64,000 bases of DNA, taken from positions 11,184,769-11,248,768 of the forward strand of contig CM059624.1 in the NCBI GenBank assembly GCA_030435675.1, read 5' to 3'. Both the position numbers and the translations under genes were made by a program. Every line of letters starts with the position of its first letter. The stretch's first letter is position 1. Below are positions 32,601 through 47,600 of the stretch, one piece after another. This DNA is from Steinernema hermaphroditum. Its lineage: Eukaryota > Nematoda > Chromadorea > Rhabditida > Steinernematidae. Under the pieces are notes generated by a model. It was given only the letters and a program-made list of their open reading frames with translations, was not told the DNA's origin and ran no database searches.

Positions 32601-35600
32601 GGACCCTGCTGTCTCGAATTGAAAGTTTTGCAGGAAACTAAGATAGTCCACAGGAAATCCAACGAGAGTAGGCGCGTTCGATCAGGCTCGCGCAGTTCTA
32701 CAAGATCCAATCATAAAAATGCTATGGTACTTTGGAGCAGGAAGGTCAGATGCAGAGCTCTTTGTATGAGCAAGGACCCTGCTGTCTCGAATTGAAAGTT
32801 TTGCAGGAAACTAAGATAGTCCACAGTAATCCCAACGGGAATAGGCGCGTTCGATCAGGCTCGCGCAGTTCTACAAGATCCAATCATAAAAATGCTATGG
32901 TACTTTGGAGCAGGAGGGTCAGATGCAGAACTCTTTGCATGAACAAGGCCCTATCTGTCTCGAATTGAAAGTTTTGCAGGAAACTAAGATAGTCCACAGG
33001 AAATCCAACGAGAGTAGGCGCGTTCGATCAGGCTCGCGCAGTTCTACAAGATCCAATAATAAAAATGCTATGGTACTTTGGAGCAGGAAGGTCAGATGCA
33101 GAGCTCTTTGTATGAGCAAGGACCCTGCTGTCTCGCATAGAAAGTTTTGCAGGAAACTAAGATAGTCCACAGTAATCCCAACGGGAATAGGCGCGTTCGA
33201 TCAGGCTCGCGCAGTTCTACAAGATGGAATCATAAAAATGCTATGGTACTTTGGAGCAGGAGGGTCAGATGCAGAACTCTTTGCATGAACAAGGCCCTAT
33301 CTGTCTCGAATTGAAAGTTTTGCAGGAAACTAAGACAGTCCACAGGAAATCCAACGAGAGTAGGCGCGTTCGATCAGGCTCGTGCAGTTCTACAAGATCC
33401 AATCATAAAAATGCTATGGTACTTTGGAGCAGGAGGGTCAGATGCAGAACTCTTTGCATGAACAAGGCCCTATCTGTCTCGAATTGAAAGTTTTGCAGGA
33501 AACTAAGACAGTCCACAGGAAATCCAACGAGAGTAGGCGCGTTCGATCAGGCTCGTGCAGTTCTACAAGATCCAATCATAAAAATGCTATGGTACTTTGG
33601 AGCAGGAGGGTCAGATGCAGAACTCTTTGCATGAACAAGGCCCTATCTGTCTCGAATTGAAAGTTTTGCAGGAAACTAAGATAGTCCACAGGAAATCCAA
33701 CGAGAGTAGGCGCGTTCAATCAGGCTCGTGCAGTTCTACAAGATGGAATCATAAAAATGCTATGGTACTTTGGAGCAGGAGGGTCAGATGCAGAACTCTT
33801 TGCATGAACAAGGCCCTATCTGTCTCGAATTGAAAGATTTGCAGGAAACTAAGATAGTCCACAGGAAATCCAACGAGAGTAGGCGCGTTCAATCAGGCTC
33901 GTGCAGTTCTACAAGATGGAATCATAAAAATGCTATGGTACTTTGGAGCAGGAGGGTCAGATGCAGAACTCTTTGCATGAACAAGGCCCTATCTGTCTCG
34001 AATTGAAAGATTTGCAGGAAACTAAGATAGTCCACAGGAAATCCAACGAGAGTAGGCGCGTTCAATCAGGCTCGTGCAGTTCTACAAGATGGAATCATAA
34101 AAATGCTATGGTACTTTGGAGCAGGAGGGTCAGATGCAGAACTCTTTGCATGAACAAGGCCCTATCTGTCTCGAATTGAAAGATTTGCAGGAAACTAAGA
34201 TAGTCCACAGGAAATCCAACGAGAGTAGGCGCGTTCAATCAGGCTCGTGCAGTTCTACAAGATCCGATCATAAAAATGCTATGGTACTTTGGAGCAGGAG
34301 GGTCAGATGCAGAACTCTTTGCATGAACAAGGCCCTATCTGTCTCGAATTGAAAGTTTTGCAGGAAACTAAGATAGTCCACAGGAAATCCAACGAGAGTA
34401 GGCGCGTTCAATCAGGCTCGTGCAGTTCTACAAGATGGAATCATAAAAATGCTATGGTACTTTGGAGCAGGAGGGTCAGATGCAGAACTCTTTGCATGAA
34501 CAAGGCCCTATCTGTCTCGAATTGAAAGATTTGCAGGAAACTAAGATAGTCCACAGGAAATCCAACGAGAGTAGGCGCGTTCAATCAGGCTCGTGCAGTT
34601 CTACAAGATGGAATCATAAAAATGCTATGGTACTTTGGAGCAGGAGGGTCAGATGCAGAACTCTTTGCATGAACAAGGCCCTATCTGTCTCGAATTGAAA
34701 GATTTGCAGGAAACTAAGATAGTCCACAGGAAATCCAACGAGAGTAGGCGCGTTCAATCAGGCTCGTGCAGTTCTACAAGATCCGATCATAAAAATGCTA
34801 TGGTACTTTGGAGCAGGAGGGTCAGATGCAGAACTCTTTGCATGAACAAGGCCCTATCTGTCTCGAATTGAAAGTTTTGCAGGAAACTAAGATAGTCCAC
34901 AGGAAATCCAACGAGAGTAGGCGCGTTCGATCAGGCTCGTGCAGTTCTACAAGATGGAATCATAAAAATGCTATGGTACTTTGGAGCAGGAGGGTCAGAT
35001 GCAGAACTCTTTGCATGAACAAGGCCCTATCTGTCTCGAATTGAAAGTTTTGCAGGAAACTAAGATAGTCCACAGGAAATCCAACGAGAGTAGGCGCGTT
35101 CGATCAGGCTCGCGCAGTTCTACAAGATCCAATAATAAAAATGCTATGGTACTTTGGAGCAGGAAGGTCTGATGCAGAGCTCTTGGTGTGAGCAAGGGCC
35201 CTGCTGTCTCGAATTGAAAGTTTTGCAGGAAACTAAGATAGTCCGCAGTAACCCCAACGGGAATAGGCGCGTTCGATCAGGCTCGTGCAGTTCTACAAGA
35301 TCCGATCATAAAAATGCTATGGTACTTTGGAGCAGGAGGGTCAGATGCAGAACTCTTTGCATGAACAAGGCCCTATCTGTCTCGAATTGAAAGTTTTGCA
35401 CGAAACTAAGATAGTCCACAGGAAATCCAACGAGAGTAGGCGCGTTCGATCAGGCTCGTGCAGTTCTACAAGATGGAATCATAAAAATGATATGGTACTT
35501 TGGAGCAGGAGAGTCAGATGCAGAGCTCTTGGTATGAGCAAGGACCCTGCTGTCTCGAATTGAAAGTTTTGCAGGAAACTAAGATAGTCCACAGTAATCC

Positions 35601-38600
35601 CAACGGGAATAGGCGCGTTCGATCAGGCTCGCGCAGTTCTACAAGATGGAATCATAAAAATGATATGGTACTTTGGAGCAGGAGGGTCAGATGCAGAACT
35701 CTTTGCATGAACAAGGCCCTATCTGTCTCGAATTGAAAGTTTTGCAGGAAACTAAGATAGTCCACAGGAAATCCAACGAGAGTAGGCGCGTTCGATCAGG
35801 CTCGCGCAGTTCTACAAGATCCAATAATAAAAATGCTATGGTACTTTGGAGCAGGAAGGTCAGATGCAGAGCTCTTTGTATGAGCAAGGACCCTGCTGTC
35901 TCGCATAGAAAGTTTTGCAGGAAACTAAGATAGTCCACAGTAATCCCAACGGGAATAGGCGCGTTCGATCAGGCTCGCGCAGTTCTACAAGATGGAATCA
36001 TAAAAATGCTATGGTACTTTGGAGCAGGAGGGTCAGATGCAGAACTCTTTGCATGAACAAGGCCCTATCTGTCTCGAATTGAAAGTTTTGCAGGAAACTA
36101 AGATAGTCCACAGGAAATCCAACGAGAGTAGGCGCGTTCGATCAGGCTCGTGCAGTTCTACAAGATCCAATCATAAAAATGCTATGGTACTTTGGAGCAG
36201 GAGGGTCAGATGCAGAACTCTTTGCATGAACAAGGCCCTATCTGTCTCGCATAGAAAGTTTTGCAGGAAACTAAGATAGTCCACAGTAATCCCAACGGGA
36301 ATAGGCGCGTTCGATCAGGCTCGCGCAGTTCTACAAGATGGAATCATAAAAATGCTATGGTACTTTGGAGCAGGAGGGTCAGATGCAGAACTCTTTGCAT
36401 GAACAAGGCCCTATCTGTCTCGAATTGAAAGTTTTGCAGGAAACTAAGACAGTCCACAGGAAATCCAACGAGAGTAGGCGCGTTCGATCAGGCTCGTGCA
36501 GTTCTACAAGATGGAATCATAAAAATGCTATGGTACTTTGGAGCAGGAGGGTCAGATGCAGAACTCTTTGCATGAACAAGGCCCTATCTGTCTCGAATTG
36601 AAAGATTTGCAGGAAACTAAGATAGTCCACAGGAAATCCAACGAGAGTAGGCGCGTTCAATCAGGCTCGTGCAGTTCTACAAGATGGAATCATAAAAATG
36701 CTATGGTACTTTGGAGCAGGAGGGTCAGATGCAGAACTCTTTGCATGAACAAGGCCCTATCTGTCTCGAATTGAAAGTTTTGCAGGAAACTAAGATAGTC
36801 CACAGGAAATCCAACGAGAGTAGGCGCGTTCAATCAGGCTCGTGCAGTTCTACAAGATGGAATCATAAAAATGCTATGGTACTTTGGAGCAGGAGGGTCA
36901 GATGCAGAACTCTTTGCATGAACAAGGCCCTATCTGTCTCGAATTGAAAGTTTTGCAGGAAACTAAGATAGTCCACAGGAAATCCAACGAGAGTAGGCGC
37001 GTTCAATCAGGCTCGTGCAGTTCTACAAGATGGAATCATAAAAATGCTATGGTACTTTGGAGCAGGAGGGTCAGATGCAGAACACTTTGCATGAACAAGG
37101 CCCTATCTGTCTCGAATTGAAAGTTTTGCAGGAAACTAAGATAGTCCACAGGAAATCCAACGAGAGTAGGCGCGTTCGATCAGGCTCGTGCAGTTCTACA
37201 AGATCCGATCATAAAAATGCTATGGTACTTTGGAGCAGGAGGGTCAGATGCAGAACTCTTTGCATGAACAAGGCCCTATCTGTCTCGAATTGAAAGTTTT
37301 GCAGGAAACTAAGATAGTCCACAGGAAATCCAACGAGAGTAGGCGCGTTCGATCAGGCTCGTGCAGTTCTACAAGATGGAATCATAAAAATGCTATGGTA
37401 CTTTGGAGCAGGAGGGTCAGATGCAGAGCTCTTGGTGTGAGCAAGGGCCCTGCTGTCTCGAATTGAAAGTTTTGCAGGAAACTAAGATAGTCCACAGTAA
37501 TCCCAACGGGAATAGGCGCGTTCGATCAGGCTCGTGCAGTTCTACAAGATCCAATCATAAAAATGCTATGGTACTTTGGAGCAGGAGGGTCAGATGCAGA
37601 ACTCTTTGCATGAACAAGGCCCTATCTGTCTCGAATTGAAAGTTTTGCAGGAAACTAAGATAGTCCACAGGAAATCCAACGAGAGTAGGCGCGTTCAATC
37701 AGGCTCGTGCAGTTCTACAAGATGGAATCATAAAAATGCTATGGTACTTTGGAGCAGGAGGGTCAGATGCAGAACTCTTTGCATGAACAAGGCCCTATCT
37801 GTCTCGAATTGAAAGTTTTGCAGGAAACTAAGATAGTCCACAGGAAATCCAACGAGAGTAGGCGCGTTCAATCAGGCTCGTGCAGTTCTACAAGATGGAA
37901 TCATAAAAATGCTATGGTACTTTGGAGCAGGAGGGTCAGATGCAGAACTCTTTGCATGAACAAGGCCCTATCTGTCTCGAATTGAAAGTTTTGCAGGAAA
38001 CTAAGATAGTCCACAGGAAATCCAACGAGAGTAGGCGCGTTCGATCAGGCTCGTGCAGTTCTACAAGATGGAATCATAAAAATGCTATGGTACTTTGGAG
38101 CAGGAGGGTCAGATGCAGAACTCTTTGCATGAACAAGGCCCTATCTGTCTCGAATTGAAAGTTTTGCAGGAAACTAAGATAGTCCACAGAAAATCCAACG
38201 AGAGTAGGCGCGTTCGATCAGGCTCGTGCAGTTCTACAAGATCCAATCATAAAAATGCTATGGTACTTTGGAGCAGGAGGGTCAGATGCAGAACTCTTTG
38301 CATGAACAAGGCCCTATCTGTCTCGAATTGAAAGATTTGCAGGAAACTAAGATAGTCCACAGGAAATCCAACGAGAGTAGGCGCGTTCAATCAGGCTCGT
38401 GCAGTTCTACAAGATGGAATCATAAAAATGCTATGGTACTTTGGAGCAGGAGGGTCAGATGCAGAACTCTTTGCATGAACAAGGCCCTATCTGTCTCGAA
38501 TTGAAAGTTTTGCAGGAAACTAAGATAGTCCACAGGAAATCCAACGAGAGTAGGCGCGTTCAATCAGGCTCGTGCAGTTCTACAAGATCGAATCATAAAA

Positions 38601-41600
38601 ATGCTATGGTACTTTGGAGCAGGAGGGTCAGATGCAGAACTCTTTGCATGAACAAGGCCCTATCTGTCTCGAATTGAAAGTTTTGCAGGAAACTAAGATA
38701 GTCCACAGGAAATCCAACGAGAGTAGGCGCGTTCAATCAGGCTCGTGCAGTTCTACAAGATCCGATCATAAAAATGCTATGGTACTTTGGAGCAGGAGGG
38801 TCAGATGCAGAACTCTTTGCATGAACAAGGCCCTATCTGTCTCGAATTGAAAGTTTTGCAGGAAACTAAGATAGTCCACAGGAAATCCAACGAGAGTAGG
38901 CGCGTTCGATCAGGCTCGTGCAGTTCTACAAGATGGAATCATAAAAATGCTATGGTACTTTGGAGCAGGAGGGTCAGATGCAGAGCTCTTGGTGTGAGCA
39001 AGGGCCCTGCTGTCTCGAATTGAAAGTTTTGCAGGAAACTAAGATAGTCCACAGTAAACCCAACGGGAGTAGGCGCGTTCGATCAGGCTCGTGCAGTTCT
39101 ACAAGATGGAATCATAAAAATGCTATGGTACTTTGGAGCAGGAGGGTCAGATGCAGAACTCTTTGCATGAACAAGGCCCTATCTGTCTCGAATTGAAAGT
39201 TTTGCAGGAAACTAAGATAGTCCACAGGAAATCCAACGAGAGTAGGCGCGTTCGATCAGGCTCGTGCAGTTCTACAAGATCCAATCATAAAAATGCTATG
39301 GTACTTTGGAGCAGGAGGGTCAGATGCAGAACTCTTTGCATGAACAAGGCCCTATCTGTCTCGAATAGAAAGTTTTGCAGGAAACTAAGATAGTCCACAG
39401 TAATCCCAACGGGAATAGGCGCGTTCGATCAGGCTCGCGCAGTTCTACAAGATGGAATCATAAAAATGCTATGGTACTTTGGAGCAGGAGGGTCAGATGC
39501 AGAACTCTTTGCATGAACAAGGCCCTATCTGTCTCGAATTGAAAGTTTTGCAGGAAACTAAGACAGTCCACAGGAAATCCAACGAGAGTAGGCGCGTTCG
39601 ATCAGGCTCGTGCAGTTCTACAAGATGGAATCATAAAAATGCTATGGTACTTTGGAGCAGGAGGGTCAGATGCAGAACTCTTTGCATGAACAAGGCCCTA
39701 TCTGTCTCGAATTGAAAGTTTTGCAGGAAACTAAGATAGTCCACAGGAAATCCAACGAGAGTAGGCGCGTTCGATCAGGCTCGTGCAGTTCTACAAGATG
39801 GAATCATAAAAATGCTATGGTACTTTGGAGCAGGAGGGTCAGATGCAGAACTCTTTGTATGAACAAGGCCCTATCTGTCTCGAATTGAAAGATTTGCAGG
39901 AAACTAAGATAGTCCACAGGAAATCCAACGAGAGTAGGCGCGTTCGATCAGGCTCGTGCAGTTCTACAAGATCCAATCATAAAAATGCTATGGTACTTTG
40001 GAGCAGGAGGGTCAGATGCAGAACTCTTTGCATGAACAAGGCCCTATCTGTCTCGAATTGAAAGTTTTGCAGGAAACTAAGATAGTCCACAGGAAATCCA
40101 ACGAGAGTAGGCGCGTTCGATCAGGCTCGTGCAGTTCTACAAGATGGAATCATAAAAATGCTATGGTACTTTGGAGCAGGAGGGTCAGATGCAGAACTCT
40201 TTGTATGAACAAGGCCCTATCTGTCTCGAATTGAAAGTTTTGCAGGAAACTAAGATAGTCCACAGAAAATCCAACGAGAGTAGGCGCGTTCGATCAGGCT
40301 CGTGCAGTTCTACAAGATCCAATCATAAAAATGCTATGGTACTTTGGAGCAGGAGGGTCAGATGCAGAACTCTTTGCATGAACAAGGCCCTATCTGTCTC
40401 GAATTGAAAGATTTGCAGGAAACTAAGATAGTCCACAGGAAACCCAACGAGAGTAGGCGCGTTCGATCAGGCTCGTGCAGTTCTACAAGATCCAATCATA
40501 AAAATGCTATGGTACTTTGGAGCAGGAGGGTCAGATGCAGAGCTCTTTGCATGAACAAGGCCCTATCTGTCTCGAATTGAAAGTTTTGCAGGAAACTAAG
40601 ATAGTCCACAGGAAATCCAACGAGAGTAGGCGCGTTCGATCAGGCTCGTGCAGTTCTACAAGATCGAATCATAAAAATGCTATGGTACTTTGGAGCAGGA
40701 GGGTCAGATGCAGAGCTCTTTGTATGAACAAGGACCCTATCTGTCTCGAATTGAAAGTTTTGCAGGAAACTAAGATAGTCCACAGTAATCCCAACGGGAA
40801 TAGGCGCGTTCGATCAGGCTCGCGCAGTTCTACAAGATCCAATCATAAAAATGCTATGGTACTTTGGAGCAGGAAGGTCAGATGCAGAGCTCTTTGTATG
40901 AGCAAGGACCCTGCTGTCTCGAATTGAAAGTTTTGCAGGAAACTAAGATAGTCCACAGGAAACCCAACGAGAGTAGGCGCGTTCGATCAGGCTCGTGCAG
41001 TTCTACAAGATGGAATCATAAAAATGCTATGGTACTTTGGAGCAGGAGGGTCAGATGCAGAGCTCTTGGTATGAGCAAGGACCCTGCCTGTCTCGAATTG
41101 AAAGTTTTGCAGGAAACTAAGATAGTCCACAGGAAACCCAACGGGAGTAGGCGCGTTCGATCAGGCTCGTGCAGTTCTACAAGATCCAATCATAAAAATG
41201 CTATGGTACTTTGGAGCAGGAGGGTCAGATGCAGAGCTCTTTGTATGAGCAAGGACCCTGCTGTCTCGAATAGAAAGTTTTGCAGGAAACTAAGATAGTC
41301 CACAGTAATCCCAACGGGAATAGGCGCGTTCGATCAGGCTCGCGCAGTTCTACAAGATGGAATCATAAAAATGCTATGGTACTTTGGAGCAGGAGGGTCA
41401 GATGCAGAGCTCTTGGTATGAGCAAGGACCCTACCTGTCTCGAATTGAAAGTTTTGCAGGAAACTAAGATAGTCCACAGTAAACCCAACGAGAGTAGGCG
41501 CGTTCGATCAGGCTCGTGCAGTTCTACAAGATGGAATCATAAAAATGCTATGGTACTTTGGAGCAGGAGGGTCAGATGCAGAACTCTTTGCATGAACAAG

Positions 41601-44600
41601 GCCCTATCTGTCTCGAATTGAAAGTTTTGCAGGAAACTAAGATAGTCCACAGGAAATCCAACGAGAGTAGGCGCGTTCGATCAGGCTCGTGCAGTTCTAC
41701 AAGATCCAATCATAAAAATGCTATGGTACTTTGGAGCAGGAGGGTCAGATGCAGAGCTCTTGGTGTGAGCAAGGGCCCTGTCTGTCTCGAATTGAAAGTT
41801 TTGCAGGAAACTAAGATAGTCCACAGTAATCCCAACGGGAATAGGCGCGTTCGATCAGGCTCGTGCAGTTCTACAAGATCCAATCATAAAAATGCTATGG
41901 TACTTTGGAGCAGGAGGGTCAGATGCAGAACTCTTTGCATGAACAAGGCCCTATCTGTCTCGAATTGAAAGTTTTGCAGGAAACTAAGATAGTCCACAGA
42001 AAATCCAACGAGAGTAGGCGCGTTCGATCAGGCTCGTGCAGTTCTACAAGATCCAATCATAAAAATGCTATGGTACTTTGGAGCAGGAGGGTCAGATGCA
42101 GAACTCTTTGCATGAACAAGGCCCTATCTGTCTCGAATTGAAAGTTTTGCAGGAAACTAAGATAGTCCACAGAAAATCCAACGAGAGTAGGCGCGTTCGA
42201 TCAGGCTCGTGCAGTTCTACAAGATCCAATCATAAAAATGCTATGGTACTTTGGAGCAGGAGGGTCAGATGCAGAACTCTTTGCATGAACAAGGCCCTAT
42301 CTGTCTCGAATTGAAAGTTTTGCAGGAAACTAAGATAGTCCACAGGAAATCCAACGAGAGTAGGCGCGTTCGATCAGGCTCGTGCAGTTCTACAAGATCG
42401 AATCATAAAAATGCTATGGTACTTTGGAGCAGGAGGGTCAGATGCAGAACTCTTGGTGTGAACAAGGGCCCTATCTGTCTCGAATTGAAAGTTTTGCAGG
42501 AAACTAAGATAGTCCACAGGAAACCCAACGAGAGTAGGCGCGTTCGATCAGGCTCGTGCAGTTCTACAAGATCCAATCATAAAAATGCTATGGTACTTTG
42601 GAGCAGGAGGGTCAGATGCAGAACTCTTTGCATGAACAAGGGCCCTATCTGTCTCGAATTGAAAGTTTTGCAGGAAACTAAGATAGTCCACAGGAAATCC
42701 AACGAGAGTAGGCGCGTTCGATCAGGCTCGTGCAGTTCTACAAGATCCAATCATAAAAATGCTATGGTACTTTGGAGCAGGAGGGTCAGATGCAGAACTC
42801 TTTGCATGAACAAGGCCCTATCTGTCTCGAATTGAAAGTTTTGCAGGAAACTAAGATAGTCCACAGGAAATCCAACGAGAGTAGGCGCGTTCGATCAGGC
42901 TCGTGCAGTTCTACAAGATCCAATCATAAAAATGCTATGGTACTTTGGAGCAGGAGGGTCAGATGCAGAACTCTTTGCATGAACAAGGCCCTATCTGTCT
43001 CGAATTGAAAGTTTTGCAGGAAACTAAGATAGTCCACAGAAAATCCAACGAGAGTAGGCGCGTTCGATCAGGCTCGTGCAGTTCTACAAGATCCAATCAT
43101 AAAAATGCTATGGTACTTTGGAGCAGGAGGGTCAGATGCAGAACTCTTTGCATGAACAAGGCCCTATCTGTCTCGAATTGAAAGTTTTGCAGGAAACTAA
43201 GATAGTCCACAGGAAATCCAACGAGAGTAGGCGCGTTCGATCAGGCTCGTGCAGTTCTACAAGATCCAATCATAAAAATGCTATGGTACTTTGGAGCAGG
43301 AGGGTCAGATGCAGAGCTCTTTGCATGAACAAGGCCCTATCTGTCTCGAATTGAAAGTTTTGCAGGAAACTAAGATAGTCCACAGGAAATCCAACGAGAG
43401 TAGGCGCGTTCGATCAGGCTCGTGCAGTTCTACAAGATCCAATCATAAAAATGCTATGGTACTTTGGAGCAGGAGGGTCAGATGCAGAACTCTTTGCATG
43501 AACAAGGCCCTATCTGTCTCGAATTGAAAGTTTTGCAGGAAACTAAGATAGTCCACAGGAAATCCAATGAGAGTAGGCGCGTTCGATCAGGCTCGTGCAG
43601 TTCTACAAGATGGAATCATAAAAATGCTATGGTACTTTGGAGCAGGAGGGTCAGATGCAGAACTCTTTGTATGAACAAGGGCCCTATCTGTCTCGAATTG
43701 AAAGTTTTGCAGGAAACTAAGATAGTCCACAGGAAATCCAACGAGAGTAGGCGCGTTCGATCAGGCTCGTGCAGTTCTACAAGATCCAATCATAAAAATG
43801 CTATGGTACTTTGGAGCAGGAGGGTCAGATGCAGAACTCTTTGCATGAACAAGGCCCTATCTGTCTCGAATTGAAAGTTTTGCAGGAAACTAAGATAGTC
43901 CACAGGAAATCCAACGAGAGTAGGCGCGTTCGATCAGGCTCGTGCAGTTCTATAAGATCGAATCATAAAAATGCTATGGTACTTTGGAGCAGGAGGGTCA
44001 GATGCAGAGCTCTTGGTGTGAGCAAGGGCCCTGCTGTCTCGAATTGAAAGTTTTGCAGGAAACTAAGATAGTCCACAGAAAATCCAACGAGAGTAGGCGC
44101 GTTCGATCAGGCTCGTGCAGTTCTACAAGATCCAATCATAAAAATGCTATGGTACTTTGGAGCAGGAGGGTCAGATGCAGAACTCTTTGCATGAACAAGG
44201 CCCTATCTGTCTCGAATTGAAAGTTTTGCAGGAAACTAAGATAGTCCACAGGAAATCCAACGAGAGTAGGCGCGTTCGATCAGGCTCGTGCAGTTCTATA
44301 AGATCCAATCATAAAAATGCTATGGTACTTTGGAGCAGGAGGGTCAGATGCAGAGCTCTTGGTGTGAGCAAGGGCCCTGCTGTCTCGAATTGAAAGTTTT
44401 GCAGGAAACTAAGATAGTCCACAGGAAATCCAACGAGAGTAGGCGCGTTCGATCAGGCTCGTGCAGTTCTACAAGATCCAATCATAAAAATGCTATGGTA
44501 CTTTGGAGCAGGAGGGTCAGATGCAGAACTCTTTGCATGAACAAGGCCCTATCTGTCTCGAATTGAAAGTTTTGCAGGAAACTAAGATAGTCCACAGGAA

Positions 44601-47600
44601 ATCCAACGAGAGTAGGCGCGTTCGATCAGGCTCGTGCAGTTCTACAAGATGGAATCATAAAAATGCTATGGTACTTTGGAGCAGGAGGGTCAGATGCAGA
44701 ACTCTTTGCATGAACAAGGCCCTATCTGTCTCGAATTGAAAGTTTTGCAGGAAACTAAGATAGTCCACAGGAAATCCAACGAGAGTAGGCGCGTTCGATC
44801 AGGCTCGTGCAGTTCTACAAGATCCAATCATAAAAATGCTATGGTACTTTGGAGCAGGAGGGTCAGATGCAGAACTCTTTGCATGAACAAGGCCCTATCT
44901 GTCTCGAATTGAAAGTTTTGCAGGAAACTAAGATAGTCCACAGGAAATCCAACGAGAGTAGGCGCGTTCGATCAGGCTCGTGCAGTTCTATAAGATCGAA
45001 TCATAAAAATGCTATGGTACTTTGGAGCAGGAGGGTCAGATGCAGAGCTCTTGGTGTGAGCAAGGGCCCTGCTGTCTCGAATTGAAAGTTTTGCAGGAAA
45101 CTAAGATAGTCCACAGAAAATCCAACGAGAGTAGGCGCGTTCGATCAGGCTCGTGCAGTTCTACAAGATCCAATCATAAAAATGCTATGGTACTTTGGAG
45201 CAGGAGGGTCAGATGCAGAACTCTTTGTATGAACAAGGGCCCTATCTGTCTCGAATTGAAAGTTTTGCAGGAAACTAAGATAGTCCACAGGAAATCCAAC
45301 GAGAGTAGGCGCGTTCGATCAGGCTCGTGCAGTTCTACAAGATCGAATCATAAAAATGCTATGGTACTTTGGAGCAGGAGGGTCAGATGCAGAACTCTTT
45401 GTGTGAGCAAGGGCCCTATCTGTCTCGAATTGAAAGTTTTGCAGGAAACTAAGATAGTCCACAGAAAATCCAACGAGAGTAGGCGCGTTCGATCAGGCTC
45501 GTGCAGTTCTACAAGATCCAATCATAAAAATGCTATGGTACTTTGGAGCAGGAGGGTCAGATGCAGAACTCTTTGCATGAACAAGGCCCTATCTGTCTCG
45601 AATTGAAAGTTTTGCAGGAAACTAAGATAGTCCACAGGAAATCCAACGAGAGTAGGCGCGTTCGATCAGGCTCGTGCAGTTCTATAAGATCGAATCATAA
45701 AAATGCTATGGTACTTTGGAGCAGGAGGGTCAGATGCAGAGCTCTTGGTGTGAGCAAGGGCCCTGCTGTCTCGAATTGAAAGTTTTGCAGGAAACTAAGA
45801 TAGTCCACAGAAAATCCAACGAGAGTAGGCGCGTTCGATCAGGCTCGTGCAGTTCTACAAGATCCAATCATAAAAATGCTATGGTACTTTGGAGCAGGAG
45901 GGTCAGATGCAGAACTCTTTGCATGAACAAGGCCCTATCTGTCTCGAATTGAAAGTTTTGCAGGAAACTAAGATAGTCCACAGGAAATCCAACGAGAGTA
46001 GGCGCGTTCGATCAGGCTCGTGCAGTTCTACAAGATCCAATCATAAAAATGCTATGGTACTTTGGAGCAGGAGGGTCAGATGCAGAACTCTTTGCATGAA
46101 CAAGGCCCTATCTGTCTCGAATTGAAAGTTTTGCAGGAAACTAAGATAGTCCACAGGAAATCCAACGAGAGTAGGCGCGTTCGATCAGGCTCGTGCAGTT
46201 CTACAAGATCCAATCATAAAAATGCTATGGTACTTTGGAGCAGGAGGGTCAGATGCAGAACTCTTTGCATGAACAAGGCCCTATCTGTCTCGAATTGAAA
46301 GTTTTGCAGGAAACTAAGATAGTCCACAGGAAATCCAATGAGAGTAGGCGCGTTCGATCAGGCTCGTGCAGTTCTACAAGATGGAATCATAAAAATGCTA
46401 TGGTACTTTGGAGCAGGAGGGTCAGATGCAGAGCTCTTGGTGTGAGCAAGGGCCCTGCTGTCTCGAATTGAAAGTTTTGCAGGAAACTAAGATAGTCCAC
46501 AGGAAATCCAACGAGAGTAGGCGCGTTCGATCAGGCTCGTGCAGTTCTACAAGATCCAATCATAAAAATGCTATGGTACTTTGGAGCAGGAGGGTCAGAT
46601 GCAGAACTCTTTGCATGAACAAGGCCCTATCTGTCTCGAATTGAAAGTTTTGCAGGAAACTAAGATAGTCCACAGGAAATCCAACGAGAGTAGGCGCGTT
46701 CGATCAGGCTCGTGCAGTTCTACAAGATCCAATCATAAAAATGCTATGGTACTTTGGAGCAGGAGGGTCAGATGCAGAACTCTTTGCATGAACAAGGCCC
46801 TATCTGTCTCGAATTGAAAGTTTTGCAGGAAACTAAGATAGTCCACAGGAAATCCAACGAGAGTAGGCGCGTTCGATCAGGCTCGTGCAGTTCTACAAGA
46901 TCCAATCATAAAAATGCTATGGTACTTTGGAGCAGGAGGGTCAGATGCAGAGCTCTTGGTGTGAGCAAGGGCCCTGCTGTCTCGAATTGAAAGTTTTGCA
47001 GGAAACTAAGATAGTCCACAGGAAACCCAACGGGAGTAGGCGCGTTCGATCAGGCTCGTGCAGTTCTACAAGATCCAATCATAAAAATGCTATGGTACTT
47101 TGGAGCAGGAGGGTCAGATGCAGAACTCTTTGCATGAACAAGGCCCTATCTGTCTCGAATTGAAAGTTTTGCAGGAAACTAAGATAGTCCACAGGAAATC
47201 CAACGAGAGTAGGCGCGTTCGATCAGGCTCGTGCAGTTCTACAAGATCCAATCATAAAAATGCTATGGTACTTTGGAGCAGGAGGGTCAGATGCAGAACT
47301 CTTTGCATGAACAAGGCCCTATCTGTCTCGAATTGAAAGTTTTGCAGGAAACTAAGATAGTCCACAGGAAATCCAACGAGAGTAGGCGCGTTCGATCAGG
47401 CTCGTGCAGTTCTACAAGATCCAATCATAAAAATGCTATGGTACTTTGGAGCAGGAGGGTCAGATGCAGAACTCTTTGCATGAACAAGGCCCTATCTGTC
47501 TCGAATTGAAAGTTTTGCAGGAAACTAAGATAGTCCACAGGAAATCCAATGAGAGTAGGCGCGTTCGATCAGGCTCGTGCAGTTCTACAAGATCCAATCA

